Notes: generated by a model from the letters alone, not told the origin. A stretch of DNA of 64,000 nucleotides from Pseudomonas benzenivorans (GCF_900100495.1 NZ_FNCT01000023.1:1-64000), one strand, 5' to 3'; positions 8,248 to 17,687 are shown, counted from the stretch's first letter. Numbers and translations are program-made.

Positions 8248-10476
8248 ATGAAAGCGCTCGGCAAAATCCTGGGTCTGTTTTTCCTCGGACTGTTGCTGAT
8301 CATCGTGGCCCTGGGCTTCGCCCTGACCCACCTGTTCGATCCCAACGACTACAAGGACGAGATCCGTCAGCTGGCCCGCGACAAGGCCAACCTCGAGCTG
8401 ACCCTCAATGGCGACATCGGCTGGAGCCTGTTCCCCTGGCTCGGCCTGGAGCTGACCGACGCCACCCTGGCCAGCGCCAGCACCCCCGAGCAGCCCTTCG
8501 CTGACCTGCGCCTGCTCGGCCTCTCCGTGCGCGTGCTGCCCTTGCTGCGCAAGGAAGTGCAGATGAGCGACATCCGCATCGACGGCCTCAACCTGAACCT
8601 GCAGCGCGACGAGAAAGGCCACGGCAACTGGGAAGACGTCGGCCGTCCGCCACAGGCGGCCAAGGCCACGCCCGACGCGACGAGCACGGCGCCCGCCGAG
8701 GCCCCCGGCGAAGCGCCGCCGGCCCCGGCGCCGAGCGCCCAACCGATCAAACTGGATATCGACAGCCTGATCGTCAACAGCGCGCGCATCGACTACCGCG
8801 ACGCGCAGAAAGACCAGCAATTCAGCGCGGAAAGCATCCAGCTGACCACCGGGGCGATCCGCGAAGGGGCGAACATCCCGGTCAAGCTCAGCGCCTTCTT
8901 CGGCACCAACCAGCCGGTCATGCGCGCGCGCAGCGAGCTGCTGGGCGAGCTGCGCTTCGACCGCGCGCTCAAGCGCTACCAGCTGGAAGACCTCAAGCTT
9001 TCCGGCGAAGCCTCCGGCGAACCCTTCGACGGGCAGACCCTGACCTACTCCGCCCAGGGCCAGCTGCTGGTCGACCTGGCCGCCCAGGTCGCCGAATGGA
9101 ACAGCCTGAAAGTCTCGGCCAACCAGCTGCGCGCGCTCGGCGAACTGAAGGTGCGCGACCTGGATAAAGACCCCAAGCTGGCCGGCGGCCTGTCCATCGC
9201 CCCGCTCAACCTGCGCGAGTTCCTCACCGGCATCGGCCAGAAGCTGCCGCCGATGCGCGACGAGAACGCCCTCGGCCAGTTCGAACTGGTCACCCGCCTG
9301 AGCGGCAGCCCGAACAGCCTGAGCCTGGAAGAACTGCAGCTGAAGCTCGACGACAGCAGCTTCAGCGGCCAGATCGCCGTCGCCGACCTGGCCAAGCAGG
9401 CCCTGCGCGTGCAACTCAAGGGCGACCGCCTGGACCTCGACCGCTACCGGCCGGCAAAAGCCAAGGACAGCCAGGACACCAGCGCGCGCCAGGCCGAGGT
9501 CAAGGAGAGCATCGCCGAAGCCGGGCAGAATGGCAGCACACCGCTGCCCAAGGCCCCGACCCAGCAGGCCTGGAGCGCCGCGCCGATGCTGCCGATCGAC
9601 CAGCTGCGCAAGCTCGACCTGCAGCTGGCCCTGAGCCTCGCGCAACTCACCGCGGAGCAACAAGCCATCGTCGACCTCAGCCTCAAGGCCAACAGCCGCG
9701 GCGGCCTGCTGAGCCTGGAAGAGCTGCGCGGCAAGCTCGGCGACGGCAACTTCGAGGCCAAGGCGAGCATCGACGTACGCCCGGCCGTGCCGCTGCTCAG
9801 CCTGCAGAAACGCCTGAGCCGCATCCCGGTCGAGCCCTTCCTCAAGAGCGAGCAGCGCCCCTCCCCGCTCAAGGGCCTGCTCGACCTGCGGAGCAACCTC
9901 AGCACCAGCGGCAACAGCCAGAAAGCCTGGATCGAGGGCCTCAACGGCAGCGCCAGCTTCGTCCTCAACGACGGCGTACTGGTCGACGCCAACCTGGAAC
10001 AGCAACTGTGCCGCGGCATCGCCACCCTCAACCGCAAGGTGCTCAGCGGCGAGCCGCGCAGCAAGGACACGCCGTTCGAAACCCTGCAAGGCAACCTGAC
10101 CTTGCATAACGGCGTGGCCAACAACCCGGACCTCAAGGCGCGCATTCCCGGTCTGGCGGTCAGCGGCAACGGCGACCTCGACCTGCGCGTGCTCGGCCTG
10201 GACTACCGCGCCGGCGTCACCCTCGAAGGCGACAAGCGGGAAATGCCCGACCCGGCCTGCCAGGTCAACGAGCGCTACGTCGGCATCGAGTGGCCACTGC
10301 GCTGCCGCGGCCCGCTGGAACTCGGCGCCAAGGCCTGCCGCCTGGACCAGGATGGCCTGGGCAAGGTCGCCGCCAAGCTGGCTGGCGGCAAGCTGACCGA
10401 GAAGCTCGAGGAAAAACTCGGCGACAAGGTCAGCCCGGAACTGAAGGACGCGCTCAAGGGCCTGTTCAACCAATGA
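8248..10476 (+). CDS. AsmA family protein
   Basis: The protein has 742 residues. Residues 5-30 form a membrane anchor ('LGLFFLGLLLIIVALGFAL'). The rest is periplasmic, with the AsmA N-terminal domain ('LNGDIGWSLFPWLGLEL') and a C-terminal domain near 'GLAVSGNGDLDL'. A Pro/Ala-rich linker lies near residues 135-170. AsmA-like proteins are long beta-groove proteins linked to outer-membrane assembly and lipid transfer. Its stop codon overlaps the mutY start (ATGA), so AsmA, mutY and yggX form an operon. Confidence 0.93.
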   Translation: MKALGKILGLFFLGLLLIIVALGFALTHLFDPNDYKDEIRQLARDKANLELTLNGDIGWSLFPWLGLELTDATLASASTPEQPFADLRLLGLSVRVLPLLRKEVQMSDIRIDGLNLNLQRDEKGHGNWEDVGRPPQAAKATPDATSTAPAEAPGEAPPAPAPSAQPIKLDIDSLIVNSARIDYRDAQKDQQFSAESIQLTTGAIREGANIPVKLSAFFGTNQPVMRARSELLGELRFDRALKRYQLEDLKLSGEASGEPFDGQTLTYSAQGQLLVDLAAQVAEWNSLKVSANQLRALGELKVRDLDKDPKLAGGLSIAPLNLREFLTGIGQKLPPMRDENALGQFELVTRLSGSPNSLSLEELQLKLDDSSFSGQIAVADLAKQALRVQLKGDRLDLDRYRPAKAKDSQDTSARQAEVKESIAEAGQNGSTPLPKAPTQQAWSAAPMLPIDQLRKLDLQLALSLAQLTAEQQAIVDLSLKANSRGGLLSLEELRGKLGDGNFEAKASIDVRPAVPLLSLQKRLSRIPVEPFLKSEQRPSPLKGLLDLRSNLSTSGNSQKAWIEGLNGSASFVLNDGVLVDANLEQQLCRGIATLNRKVLSGEPRSKDTPFETLQGNLTLHNGVANNPDLKARIPGLAVSGNGDLDLRVLGLDYRAGVTLEGDKREMPDPACQVNERYVGIEWPLRCRGPLELGAKACRLDQDGLGKVAAKLAGGKLTEKLEEKLGDKVSPELKDALKGLFNQ

Positions 10477-11540
10477 GGCCCACGCAATTTTCCACTGCGG
10501 TGCTCGACTGGTACGACCGCCACGGACGCAAGGACCTGCCCTGGCAACAGGGCATCAGCCCCTACCGCGTCTGGGTCTCGGAAATCATGCTGCAGCAGAC
10601 CCAGGTCGGCACCGTGCTCGGCTACTTCGAGCGGTTCATGACCGCCCTCCCCAGCGTGCAGGCACTGGCCGAGGCGGCGGAAGACGAGGTGCTGCACCTG
10701 TGGACCGGCCTCGGCTACTACACCCGCGCGCGGAACCTGCAGAAGACCGCGCGGATCGTCATGGCCGAGCACGCCGGCGAGTTCCCCCGCGACCTCGAGG
10801 CGCTGACGGCGCTGCCCGGCATCGGCCGCTCCACCGCCGGCGCCATCGCCAGCCTGAGCATGGGCCTGCGCGCGCCGATCCTCGACGGCAACGTCAAGCG
10901 TGTACTGGCGCGCTACGTGGCCCAGGAGGGTTATCCCGGCGAGCCGAAAGTCGCCAGGCAGCTGTGGGAGGTGGCCGAGCGCTTCACCCCGCAGGCACGG
11001 GTCAACCACTACACCCAGGCGATGATGGACCTGGGCGCCACCCTCTGCACCCGCAGCAAGCCCAGCTGCCTGCTCTGCCCGCTCAAGCGCGGCTGCCAGG
11101 CCCACCTGCTCGGCCTGGAGATCCGCTACCCGATCGCCAAGCCGCGCAAGGCGCTGCCGCAGAAGCGCACCCTGATGCCGATCCTGGCCAACCGCGACGG
11201 CGCCATCCTGCTCTATCGCCGCCCATCCAGCGGCCTCTGGGGCGGCCTGTGGAGCCTGCCGGAGCTGGACGGCCTGGACGCACTCGAACCCCTCGCCAGC
11301 CGCCACGCCCTGCGCCTCGGCGAGCGCCGCGAGCTGAACGGCCTGACCCACACCTTCAGCCACTTCCAGCTGGCCATCGAACCCTGGCTGATCCGCGTCG
11401 AAGGCGCCGGCGACGGCGTGGCCGAGGCCGACTGGCTCTGGTATAACCTCGCCACCCCGCCGCGCCTGGGTCTCGCCGCCCCGGTGAAGAAGCTGCTCAA
11501 GCGCGCGGCCGACGCCCTGAAAGCAGGAGAGACGCCATGA
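10473..11540 (+). CDS. mutY: A/G-specific adenine DNA glycosylase MutY
   Basis: MutY is 355 residues. The helix-hairpin-helix 'LPGIGRSTAGAIAS' is followed by 'ILDGNVKRVL' with the catalytic Asp. The [4Fe-4S] ligands fit C-x6-C-x2-C-x5-C in 'CTRSKPSCLLCPLKRGC'. The C-terminal NUDIX-like domain that recognises 8-oxoG is present. It removes A mispaired with 8-oxoguanine. The ATG overlaps the AsmA stop by 4 bp (ATGA), which fixes the start. Confidence 0.98.
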   Translation: MRPTQFSTAVLDWYDRHGRKDLPWQQGISPYRVWVSEIMLQQTQVGTVLGYFERFMTALPSVQALAEAAEDEVLHLWTGLGYYTRARNLQKTARIVMAEHAGEFPRDLEALTALPGIGRSTAGAIASLSMGLRAPILDGNVKRVLARYVAQEGYPGEPKVARQLWEVAERFTPQARVNHYTQAMMDLGATLCTRSKPSCLLCPLKRGCQAHLLGLEIRYPIAKPRKALPQKRTLMPILANRDGAILLYRRPSSGLWGGLWSLPELDGLDALEPLASRHALRLGERRELNGLTHTFSHFQLAIEPWLIRVEGAGDGVAEADWLWYNLATPPRLGLAAPVKKLLKRAADALKAGETP

Positions 11541-11809
11541 CCCGTACCGTGATGTGCCGCAAGTACCAGCAGGAACTGCCCGGCCTGGACCGCCCGCCCT
11601 ACCCGGGCGCCAAGGGCGAAGACATCTACAACAACGTCTCCAGGCAAGCCTGGGACGAATGGCAGAAGCACCAGACCCTGCTGATCAACGAGCGCCGCCT
11701 GAACATGATGAACGCCGAGGACCGCAAGTTCCTCCAGGCCGAGATGGACAAGTTCTTCTCCGGCGAGGAATACGCCAAGGCCGAAGGCTACGTGCCGCCC
11801 AGCGAGTGA
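11537..11809 (+). CDS. yggX: Oxidative damage protection / Fe(II)-trafficking protein YggX
   Basis: YggX is 90 residues, the standard length. 'MCRKYQQELPGL' includes the conserved Cys, and 'EDIYNNVSRQAWDEW' and 'LLINERRLNMM' are family blocks. It protects iron-sulphur enzymes under oxidative stress. Its start overlaps the mutY stop (ATGA). Linkage of YggX with an Fe-S enzyme repairing oxidative damage is conserved in gamma-proteobacteria. Confidence 0.97.
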   Translation: MTRTVMCRKYQQELPGLDRPPYPGAKGEDIYNNVSRQAWDEWQKHQTLLINERRLNMMNAEDRKFLQAEMDKFFSGEEYAKAEGYVPPSE

Positions 11810-11815
11810 CCCAAT

Positions 11816-11891
11816 GTGGGAGGGGCCGGGCGGCGCTCCGCTTCAGCCGCGACAGCCGCCGCTGGAAGCTCGCCGCTGAAGCGCCTCCCAC
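11816..11891. repeat. REP-like hairpin, family 2
   Basis: The ends GTGGGAGG and CCTCCCAC are inverted, with 'CTTCAGCC' and 'CGCTGAAG' inside. This resembles the widespread Pseudomonas REP pattern GTGGGAGGGGCTTCAGCC. It lies directly after yggX. Confidence 0.65.
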
Positions 11892-11896
11892 GGTTC

Positions 11897-11974
11897 GTAG
11901 CCTGGATTAGCCACAGGCGTAATCCGGGAAAACCCGACACCTGAAAAATCGCCCCCGGATTGCATCCGGGCTAC
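11897..11974. repeat. REP-like hairpin, family 3
   Basis: The element begins GTAGCCTGGATTA and ends GGATTGCATCCGGGCTAC, forming a long imperfect stem. Sequences of the form GTAGCCCGGATGCAATCCGGG are frequent intergenic repeats in Pseudomonas. It sits back to back with the family 2 element. Confidence 0.65.
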
Positions 11975-12047
11975 ACGAGCGCACCCCCCCTTTTCCCCTG
12001 CCTGAACCTAAGCGCCCGTATTAATTAAATATTTTTCGAACTCACGC

Positions 12048-12076
12048 TTGACACCCACCCTTCAAATCCGTCTAAT
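12048..12076 (+). promoter_or_regulatory. Sigma-70 promoter of tRNA-Phe
   Basis: A perfect -35 (TTGACA, 12048-12053), 17-bp spacer and -10 TCTAAT (12071-12076) lie 11 bp before the tRNA gene. Confidence 0.8.
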
Positions 12077-12087
12077 AGCGCCCCGTT

Positions 12088-12163
12088 GCCCAGGTAGCTC
12101 AGTCGGTAGAGCAGGGGATTGAAAATCCCCGTGTCGGCGGTTCGATTCCGTCCCTGGGCACCA
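12088..12163 (+). tRNA. tRNA-Phe (GAA)
   Basis: A 76-nt cloverleaf including encoded CCA. The acceptor stem pairs GCCCAGG with CCTGGGC, the anticodon arm GGGGATTGAAAATCCCC reads GAA, and the T-arm is GGCGGTTCGATTCCGTC. A strong promoter precedes it and a terminator follows. Confidence 0.98.
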
Positions 12164-12176
12164 CTAATACCGAACG

Positions 12177-12206
12177 AAAAGCCTCAGCCATGTGCTGGGG
12201 CTTTTT
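12177..12206 (+). terminator. Rho-independent terminator after tRNA-Phe
   Basis: The stem AAAAGCCTCAGC / GCTGGGGCTTTTT with a 5-nt loop ends in a T-run. Confidence 0.85.
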
Positions 12207-12347
12207 GCTTTTCAGGCCCAGCACCCTCCTCCCTTCTCCGATCGCGCCGCTCTTTTTCAGCGCCGCATCGATACTCAATTACTAATGCAAAAGATTCGCA
12301 CTTAGTTTAGATTTCGCGCCGAACTTTCCCCGCACTGGAGCGTCCGC

Positions 12348-14456
12348 GTGTTGCGCAAATCCCGACTCTGTCTCGCCATTTCCCTCGCCAGCCTGAGCCT
12401 CCCCGGCCTGCCGGCGTTCGCCGAACCCGCCGTGGAGCTGGACGCCATGACCATCAGCGCCACCCGTGGCCACAGCGAAGTCGGCAAGACGCCGCAGAAG
12501 ATCACCATCATCACCCGCGAGCAGCTCGACCAGCAGCTGGCCATCACCCGCGACCACGGCCAGGTGTTGAGCAACCTGATCCCCTCCTACTCTCCCAGCC
12601 GGCAGAAGCTGAGCAACGCCGGCGAGACCTTCCGCGGCCGCACCGCCCTGGTGATGATCGACGGCGTGCCGCAGTCCACCCCATTGCGCGCCGGTGGCCG
12701 CGACGGCTACACCATCGACCTGGCGATGGTCGAGCGCATCGAGGTGATCCACGGTGCCAGCGCCGAGCACGGCCTGGGCGCCACCGGCGGGATCATCAAC
12801 TACGTCACCCGGCGCCCGCAGGGCGGCACCCTCAAGCAGCACGCCGGCGCCAGCCTGGAGGCCGCGGATGACTTCGACGGCGCAGGCATGGGCTACAAGC
12901 TGGATTACCGGGTCGAGGGCAACCAGGGCAACTGGGATTACCTGGCGGCCATCAGCGGCCAGACCCGCGGCATGTTCTACGACGGCGACGGCGAGCTGAT
13001 CGGCGTCGACGACACCCAGGGCGACATCATGGACTCCAGCAGCAACGACCTGCTGCTCAAGCTGGGTTACTGGCTGGACGAAGAGCAGAACCTCGAGCTG
13101 ATGGTCAACCGCTTCCAGCTCGAAGGCGAGCACGACTACGTCAACGTGCCGGGCGACCGCGACGCCGGCATCCCGACCACCTCGCGCAAGGGCCAGCCGC
13201 TGGGCAAGGCGCCGCAGAACGAGGTGCTGGCCAGCAGCCTGAGCTACAAGCACAGCGACCTGGGCGGCAACCTGCTCAGCGCCCAGCTGTACAGCCAGCG
13301 CTTCCGCGCCCGCTACGGCGGCGGCATCCTGGCCAGTTTCCAGGACCCGGCGATCGCCCCGGCCGGCACCCTGTTCGACCAGTCGCAGAACGAGTCGGAC
13401 AAGTACGGTGGCAAGCTCAGCCTCAGCCGCGACGGCCTGTTCGACGGCTACCTCAAGCTCACCGGCGGCCTCGACTTCCTGCAGAACACCACCAGCCAGA
13501 TGCTGATCGCCACCGACCGCGAGTGGGTCCCGGAAACCGTGTTCAAGAACCTCGCGCCCTTCCTCCAGGCCGAGCTGCGCGCCACCGAGCGCCTGACCCT
13601 GCACGGCGGCGTGCGCCACGAGTTCGCCGAACTGGAGGTCGACAGCTTCCGCACCATCGCCTCGGCCGGCGGCGGCGTCAGCGTCGAGGGCGGCACCCCC
13701 GACTTCGAGGAGACCCTGTACAACGCCGGCCTGGTGTTCCAGGCCAGCGCCTGGGCGCAGGTCTTCGCCAACTACTCGGAAGGCTTCGGCATGCCCGACG
13801 TCGGCCGCGTGCTGCGCGGCATCAGCCAGCCCGGGCAGAGCGTCGACAGCTTCCTCGACCTGCAGCCGATCGTCACCGACAACCGCGAGATCGGCCTGCG
13901 CTTCAACCATGGCCCCTTCGATGCCGAAATCAGCTACTTCGAGTCCGACTCCGACCTCGGCTCGCGCCTGGAGAACGTCGGCAGCTTCTACCAGGTACGC
14001 CGCGAGCGCACCGAGATCGACGGTGTCGAGGCCAGCGCCGGTTGGCAGGTCGACGCCGTGCATCGCCTGCAGGCCAGCTACGCTCAGCTCGACGGCGAGT
14101 CGGATACCGATGGCGACGGCAAGGTCGACACCGACCTGGACGGCGCCAACATCTCTCCGGATCGCTACGGCCTGAGCTGGCAGGCGAACTGGAACGACAA
14201 GCTGCACAGCCTGATCCAGGCCAACCATTACGCCAGCCGCGGCTTCGACGACCCGGACCTGAACTTCGACGGCTACAGCCTGGTCGACGCCTCGCTCGGC
14301 TATCGCCTGCCGGTGGGCGAGGTCAGCCTGGGCATCGAGAACCTGTTCAACCGCGACTACCTGACCTACTACGCCCAGGCGGCCAGCAGCCGCGACGACC
14401 AGCTGTTCAAGGGGCGCGGGCGCACCTTCACCCTCGGCTATCAGGTCAGCTTCTAA
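12348..14456 (+). CDS. TonB-dependent outer-membrane receptor
   Basis: The protein has 702 residues from a GTG start with GGAG upstream (the adjacent TTG is an alternative). A signal peptide ends 'PAFA'. The plug domain follows with 'MTISATR' (TonB-box region) and 'TALVMIDGVPQS'. The barrel runs to the C-terminal 'LGYQVSF' with its terminal Phe. The family imports ferric siderophores, haem, cobalamin or other scarce ligands; no substrate can be named. Near residue 586 there is an Asp-rich loop 'DTDGDGKVDTDLDG' like a calcium-binding EF-hand loop. No convincing Fur box was seen upstream. Confidence 0.9.
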   Translation: MLRKSRLCLAISLASLSLPGLPAFAEPAVELDAMTISATRGHSEVGKTPQKITIITREQLDQQLAITRDHGQVLSNLIPSYSPSRQKLSNAGETFRGRTALVMIDGVPQSTPLRAGGRDGYTIDLAMVERIEVIHGASAEHGLGATGGIINYVTRRPQGGTLKQHAGASLEAADDFDGAGMGYKLDYRVEGNQGNWDYLAAISGQTRGMFYDGDGELIGVDDTQGDIMDSSSNDLLLKLGYWLDEEQNLELMVNRFQLEGEHDYVNVPGDRDAGIPTTSRKGQPLGKAPQNEVLASSLSYKHSDLGGNLLSAQLYSQRFRARYGGGILASFQDPAIAPAGTLFDQSQNESDKYGGKLSLSRDGLFDGYLKLTGGLDFLQNTTSQMLIATDREWVPETVFKNLAPFLQAELRATERLTLHGGVRHEFAELEVDSFRTIASAGGGVSVEGGTPDFEETLYNAGLVFQASAWAQVFANYSEGFGMPDVGRVLRGISQPGQSVDSFLDLQPIVTDNREIGLRFNHGPFDAEISYFESDSDLGSRLENVGSFYQVRRERTEIDGVEASAGWQVDAVHRLQASYAQLDGESDTDGDGKVDTDLDGANISPDRYGLSWQANWNDKLHSLIQANHYASRGFDDPDLNFDGYSLVDASLGYRLPVGEVSLGIENLFNRDYLTYYAQAASSRDDQLFKGRGRTFTLGYQVSF

Positions 14457-14714
14457 ATCCGCACCAACGGGCCCTGCCGGCTGCAACCGCGCGCCATGGA
14501 CGGCGCGGACCAGCCCTTGCGTTCAGGCACCGCACAGCTGAGGTTGTTGTATCCGCGCGACAGGCAACTGCAGCCAGGCGACACCCGTGACCCGCGGCGC
14601 CATCCGCGCCCAGCAAACGGCTTGGCGGTCAGCGAAACGCTATGCTAGCGTGGCGCCATGCCAGGAAGGCCAAGCCACAGCCGGAGCGCATCCGCACAAG
14701 TTAGAGGACCCCCC

Positions 14715-15488
14715 ATGGCCGAGGCCGCGCCCGCGCTGGAAATCCGCAATCTGCACAAACGCTACGGCGACCTCGAGGTCCTCAAGGGCATCTCCCTCAC
14801 CGCGCGCGACGGCGACGTGATCTCCATCCTCGGCTCGTCCGGCTCCGGCAAGTCGACCTTCCTGCGCTGCATCAACCTGCTGGAAAACCCGCACCAGGGC
14901 CAGATATTCCTCGCCGGCGAAGAGCTCAAGCTCAAGCCTGCGAAGAACGGCGAGCTGGTCGCCGCCGACAGCAAGCAGATCAACCGCCTGCGCAGCGAAA
15001 TCGGCTTCGTCTTCCAGAACTTCAACTTGTGGCCGCACATGAGCGTGCTCGACAACATCATCGAGGCGCCGCGCCGCGTGCTCGGCCTGAGCAAGGCCGA
15101 GGCCACCGAGCGCGCCGAGGCACTGCTGGCCAAGGTCGGCATCGCCGACAAGCGCCACGTCTACCCCAACCAGCTGTCCGGCGGCCAGCAGCAGCGCGCG
15201 GCCATCGCCCGCACCCTGTGCATGGAACCCAAGGTGATCCTGTTCGACGAGCCGACCTCGGCCCTCGACCCGGAAATGGTACAAGAAGTGCTTAATGTGA
15301 TCCGCGCGCTCGCCGAAGAAGGCCGGACTATGCTGCTGGTGACCCACGAGATGGGCTTCGCCCGCCAGGTCTCCAGCGAGGTGGTGTTCCTCCACCAGGG
15401 CCTGGTGGAGGAACAGGGCCCGCCGGCGCAGGTGTTCGACCACCCCCGCTCGGCACGCTGTAAACAGTTCATGTCCAGCAATCACTAA
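14715..15488 (+). CDS. Polar amino acid ABC transporter, ATP-binding protein
   Basis: The protein has 257 residues from the ATG behind TTAGAGGA. Walker A is 'GSSGSGKST', the Q-loop 'VFQNFNLWP', the signature 'LSGGQQQR', Walker B 'VILFDEPTSALD' and the H-loop 'THEMG'. It belongs to the HisP/GlnQ/AotP group that powers uptake of polar amino acids. First gene of a four-gene operon (ATPase, binding protein, two permeases) matching PA5152-PA5155 order as I recall it. Confidence 0.95.
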   Translation: MAEAAPALEIRNLHKRYGDLEVLKGISLTARDGDVISILGSSGSGKSTFLRCINLLENPHQGQIFLAGEELKLKPAKNGELVAADSKQINRLRSEIGFVFQNFNLWPHMSVLDNIIEAPRRVLGLSKAEATERAEALLAKVGIADKRHVYPNQLSGGQQQRAAIARTLCMEPKVILFDEPTSALDPEMVQEVLNVIRALAEEGRTMLLVTHEMGFARQVSSEVVFLHQGLVEEQGPPAQVFDHPRSARCKQFMSSNH

Positions 15489-15502
15489 TGGAGCTACATC
15501 GC

Positions 15503-16255
15503 ATGCAGACGTACAAGAAGATCCTGCTGGCTGCGGCCGCCACCCTGGCCTTCGGCACCAGCGCCGTTGCCGCCGACAAGCTGAAAATCGGTACCGAGGG
15601 CGCCTACCCGCCGTTCAACCTGATCGACGCCAGCGGCCAGGTGGTCGGCTTCGACATCGATATCGCCAAGGCCCTGTGCGCCAAGCTGCAGGCCGAGTGC
15701 GAGGTGGTCACCTCCGACTGGGACGGCATCATCCCGGCGCTGAACGCCAAGAAGTTCGACTTCCTGGTGGCCTCGATGTCGATCACCGAAGAGCGCATGC
15801 AGGCGGTCGACTTCACCGAGCCCTACTACACCAACAAGCTGCAGTTCATCGCCCCGAAAGGCAGCGACTTCAAGACCGACGAGGCCAGCCTGAAAGGCAA
15901 GGTGATCGGCGCCCAGCGCGCCACCATCGCCGGCACCTGGCTGGAGGACAACCTCGACGACGTGGTCGAGATCAAGCTCTACGACACCCAGGAAAACGCC
16001 TACCTCGACCTGTCCTCGGGCCGCGTCGACGGCGTGCTGGCCGACACCTTCGTCAACTGGGAATGGCTCAAGAGCGACGCCGGCAAGGGCTTCGAGTTCA
16101 AGGGCGAGCCGGTGTTCGACAACGACAAGATCGGCATCGCCGTGCGCAAGGGCGACCCGCTGCGCGAGAAGCTCAACGCCGCGCTGAAGGAAATAGTCGA
16201 AGACGGCACCTACAAGAAGATCAACGACAAGTACTTCCCGTTCAGCATCTACTGA
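15503..16255 (+). CDS. Amino acid ABC transporter periplasmic binding protein (Lys/Arg/Orn-type)
   Basis: The protein has 250 residues from the ATG at 15503, which has GGAG upstream; an ATG at 15488 overlaps the preceding stop but gives only five extra residues. A signal peptide ends 'AVAA'. The mature part has 'IGTEGAYPPFNLID' and 'FVASMSITEERM'-like segments typical of the LAO/HisJ/AotJ group. It delivers a basic amino acid, probably arginine, ornithine or lysine, to the permeases that follow. Confidence 0.92.
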   Translation: MQTYKKILLAAAATLAFGTSAVAADKLKIGTEGAYPPFNLIDASGQVVGFDIDIAKALCAKLQAECEVVTSDWDGIIPALNAKKFDFLVASMSITEERMQAVDFTEPYYTNKLQFIAPKGSDFKTDEASLKGKVIGAQRATIAGTWLEDNLDDVVEIKLYDTQENAYLDLSSGRVDGVLADTFVNWEWLKSDAGKGFEFKGEPVFDNDKIGIAVRKGDPLREKLNAALKEIVEDGTYKKINDKYFPFSIY

Positions 16256-16305
16256 GCAACCTGCCTTGCGCCGCCCAGCCGGGTGGCGCAGGCTTCTGAG
16301 CCCCC

Positions 16306-17001
16306 ATGACTTTCGACCTCTACGGATTCGGTCCGGCGCTGGCCGCCGGCACCCTGATGACCATCAAGCTGGCGCTCTCGGCGCTCTCGCTGGGGCTGCT
16401 GCTCGGCCTGCTCGGCGCGCTGGCCAAGACCTCGCCGTACAAGCCGCTGCAATGGCTGGGCGGCACCTATTCGACCATCGTCCGCGGCGTCCCCGAGCTG
16501 CTCTGGGTACTGCTGATCTATTTCGGCACGGTCAACCTGATGCGCAACCTGGCCGACCTGCTCGGCCTCGCCAGCCTGGAGCTGAACGCCTTCGCCGCCG
16601 GCACCATCGCCCTCGGCCTGTGCTTCGGCGCCTATGCCACCGAGGTGTTCCGCGGCGCCATCCTGGCCATCCCCAAGGGCCACCGCGAGGCCGGCCTGGC
16701 GCTCGGCCTGTCCAAGCCGCGGATATTCTGGCGCCTGATCCTGCCGCAGATGTGGCGCATCGCCCTGCCGGGGCTGGGCAACCTGTTCATGATCCTGATG
16801 AAGGACACCGCGCTGGTGTCGGTGATCGGCCTGGAGGAAATCATGCGCCGCTCGCAGATCGCCGTAACCGCCAGCAAGCAGCCCTTCACCTTCTTCCTGG
16901 TGGCCGCCTTCATCTACCTGGGCCTCACCGTACTCGCCATGATCGGCCTGCACTTCCTCGAGAAACGTGCCAGTCGCGGCTTCATCAGGAGCGCCGCATG
17001 A
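16306..17001 (+). CDS. Amino acid ABC transporter permease (HisQ/AotQ type)
   Basis: The protein has 231 residues with about five membrane helices. The EAA loop 'EAGLALGLSKPRIFWRLILP' contacts the ATPase. The domain is of the His/Glu/Gln/Arg/opine permease type. The stop overlaps the next start by four bases (ATGA), which shows tight coupling to the second permease. Confidence 0.95.
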   Translation: MTFDLYGFGPALAAGTLMTIKLALSALSLGLLLGLLGALAKTSPYKPLQWLGGTYSTIVRGVPELLWVLLIYFGTVNLMRNLADLLGLASLELNAFAAGTIALGLCFGAYATEVFRGAILAIPKGHREAGLALGLSKPRIFWRLILPQMWRIALPGLGNLFMILMKDTALVSVIGLEEIMRRSQIAVTASKQPFTFFLVAAFIYLGLTVLAMIGLHFLEKRASRGFIRSAA

Positions 17002-17687
17002 ACTGGGAAGTGATCGTCAAGTGGCTGCCACGCCTGGCCGAGGGTGCCTGGCTTACGGTGGAACTGGTGGCCATCGCGGTGCTCGCCGGGCTGATCCTGG
17101 CCATCCCCATGGGCATCGCCCGCGCCTCCAAGCACTGGTACGTGCGCGCCTTCCCCTACGGCTACATCTTCTTCTTCCGCGGCACACCGCTGCTGGTGCA
17201 GCTGTTCCTGGTCTACTACGGCCTGGCACAGTTCGAGGCGGTACGCCAGGGCCCGCTCTGGCCCTACCTGCGCGACCCTTACTGGTGCGCGATCATCACC
17301 ATGACCCTGCACACCGCCGCCTATATCGCCGAGATCCTCCGCGGCGCGATCCAGGCCGTACCGAGCGGCGAGATCGAGGCGGCGCGAGCGCTGGGCATGT
17401 CGCGCCGACAGGCCATGTTCTACATCATCCTGCCGCGCGCGGCGCGCATCGGCCTACCGGCCTACAGCAACGAGGTGATCCTGATGCTCAAGGCCAGCTC
17501 CCTGGCCAGCACCGTCACCCTGCTGGAGCTGACCGGCATGGCGCGCACCATCATCGCCCGCACCTACCTGCCGGTGGAGATCTTCTTCGCCGCCGGGATG
17601 TTCTACCTGTTGATCGCCTTCCTCCTGGTGCGCGGCTTCAAGCTGCTGGAACAGTGGCTGCGCGTCGACGCCTGCCAGGGCCGTTAG
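16998..17687 (+). CDS. Amino acid ABC transporter permease (HisM/AotM type)
   Basis: The protein has 229 residues with about five membrane helices. 'FFRGTPLLVQLFLVYYG' and the EAA loop 'EAARALGMSRRQAMFYIILP' mark the HisM-like partner permease. Starts within the stop codon of the preceding gene. Completes the transporter. Confidence 0.95.
   Translation: MNWEVIVKWLPRLAEGAWLTVELVAIAVLAGLILAIPMGIARASKHWYVRAFPYGYIFFFRGTPLLVQLFLVYYGLAQFEAVRQGPLWPYLRDPYWCAIITMTLHTAAYIAEILRGAIQAVPSGEIEAARALGMSRRQAMFYIILPRAARIGLPAYSNEVILMLKASSLASTVTLLELTGMARTIIARTYLPVEIFFAAGMFYLLIAFLLVRGFKLLEQWLRVDACQGR

Noticed and set aside
8215..10473. 752-aa minus-strand open frame
   Set aside because: It is an antisense shadow of the AsmA gene in GC-rich DNA; composition is Ala/Gln/Val-rich and there is no family motif.
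12282..14486. 734-aa minus-strand open frame
   Set aside because: Antisense shadow of the TonB-dependent receptor.
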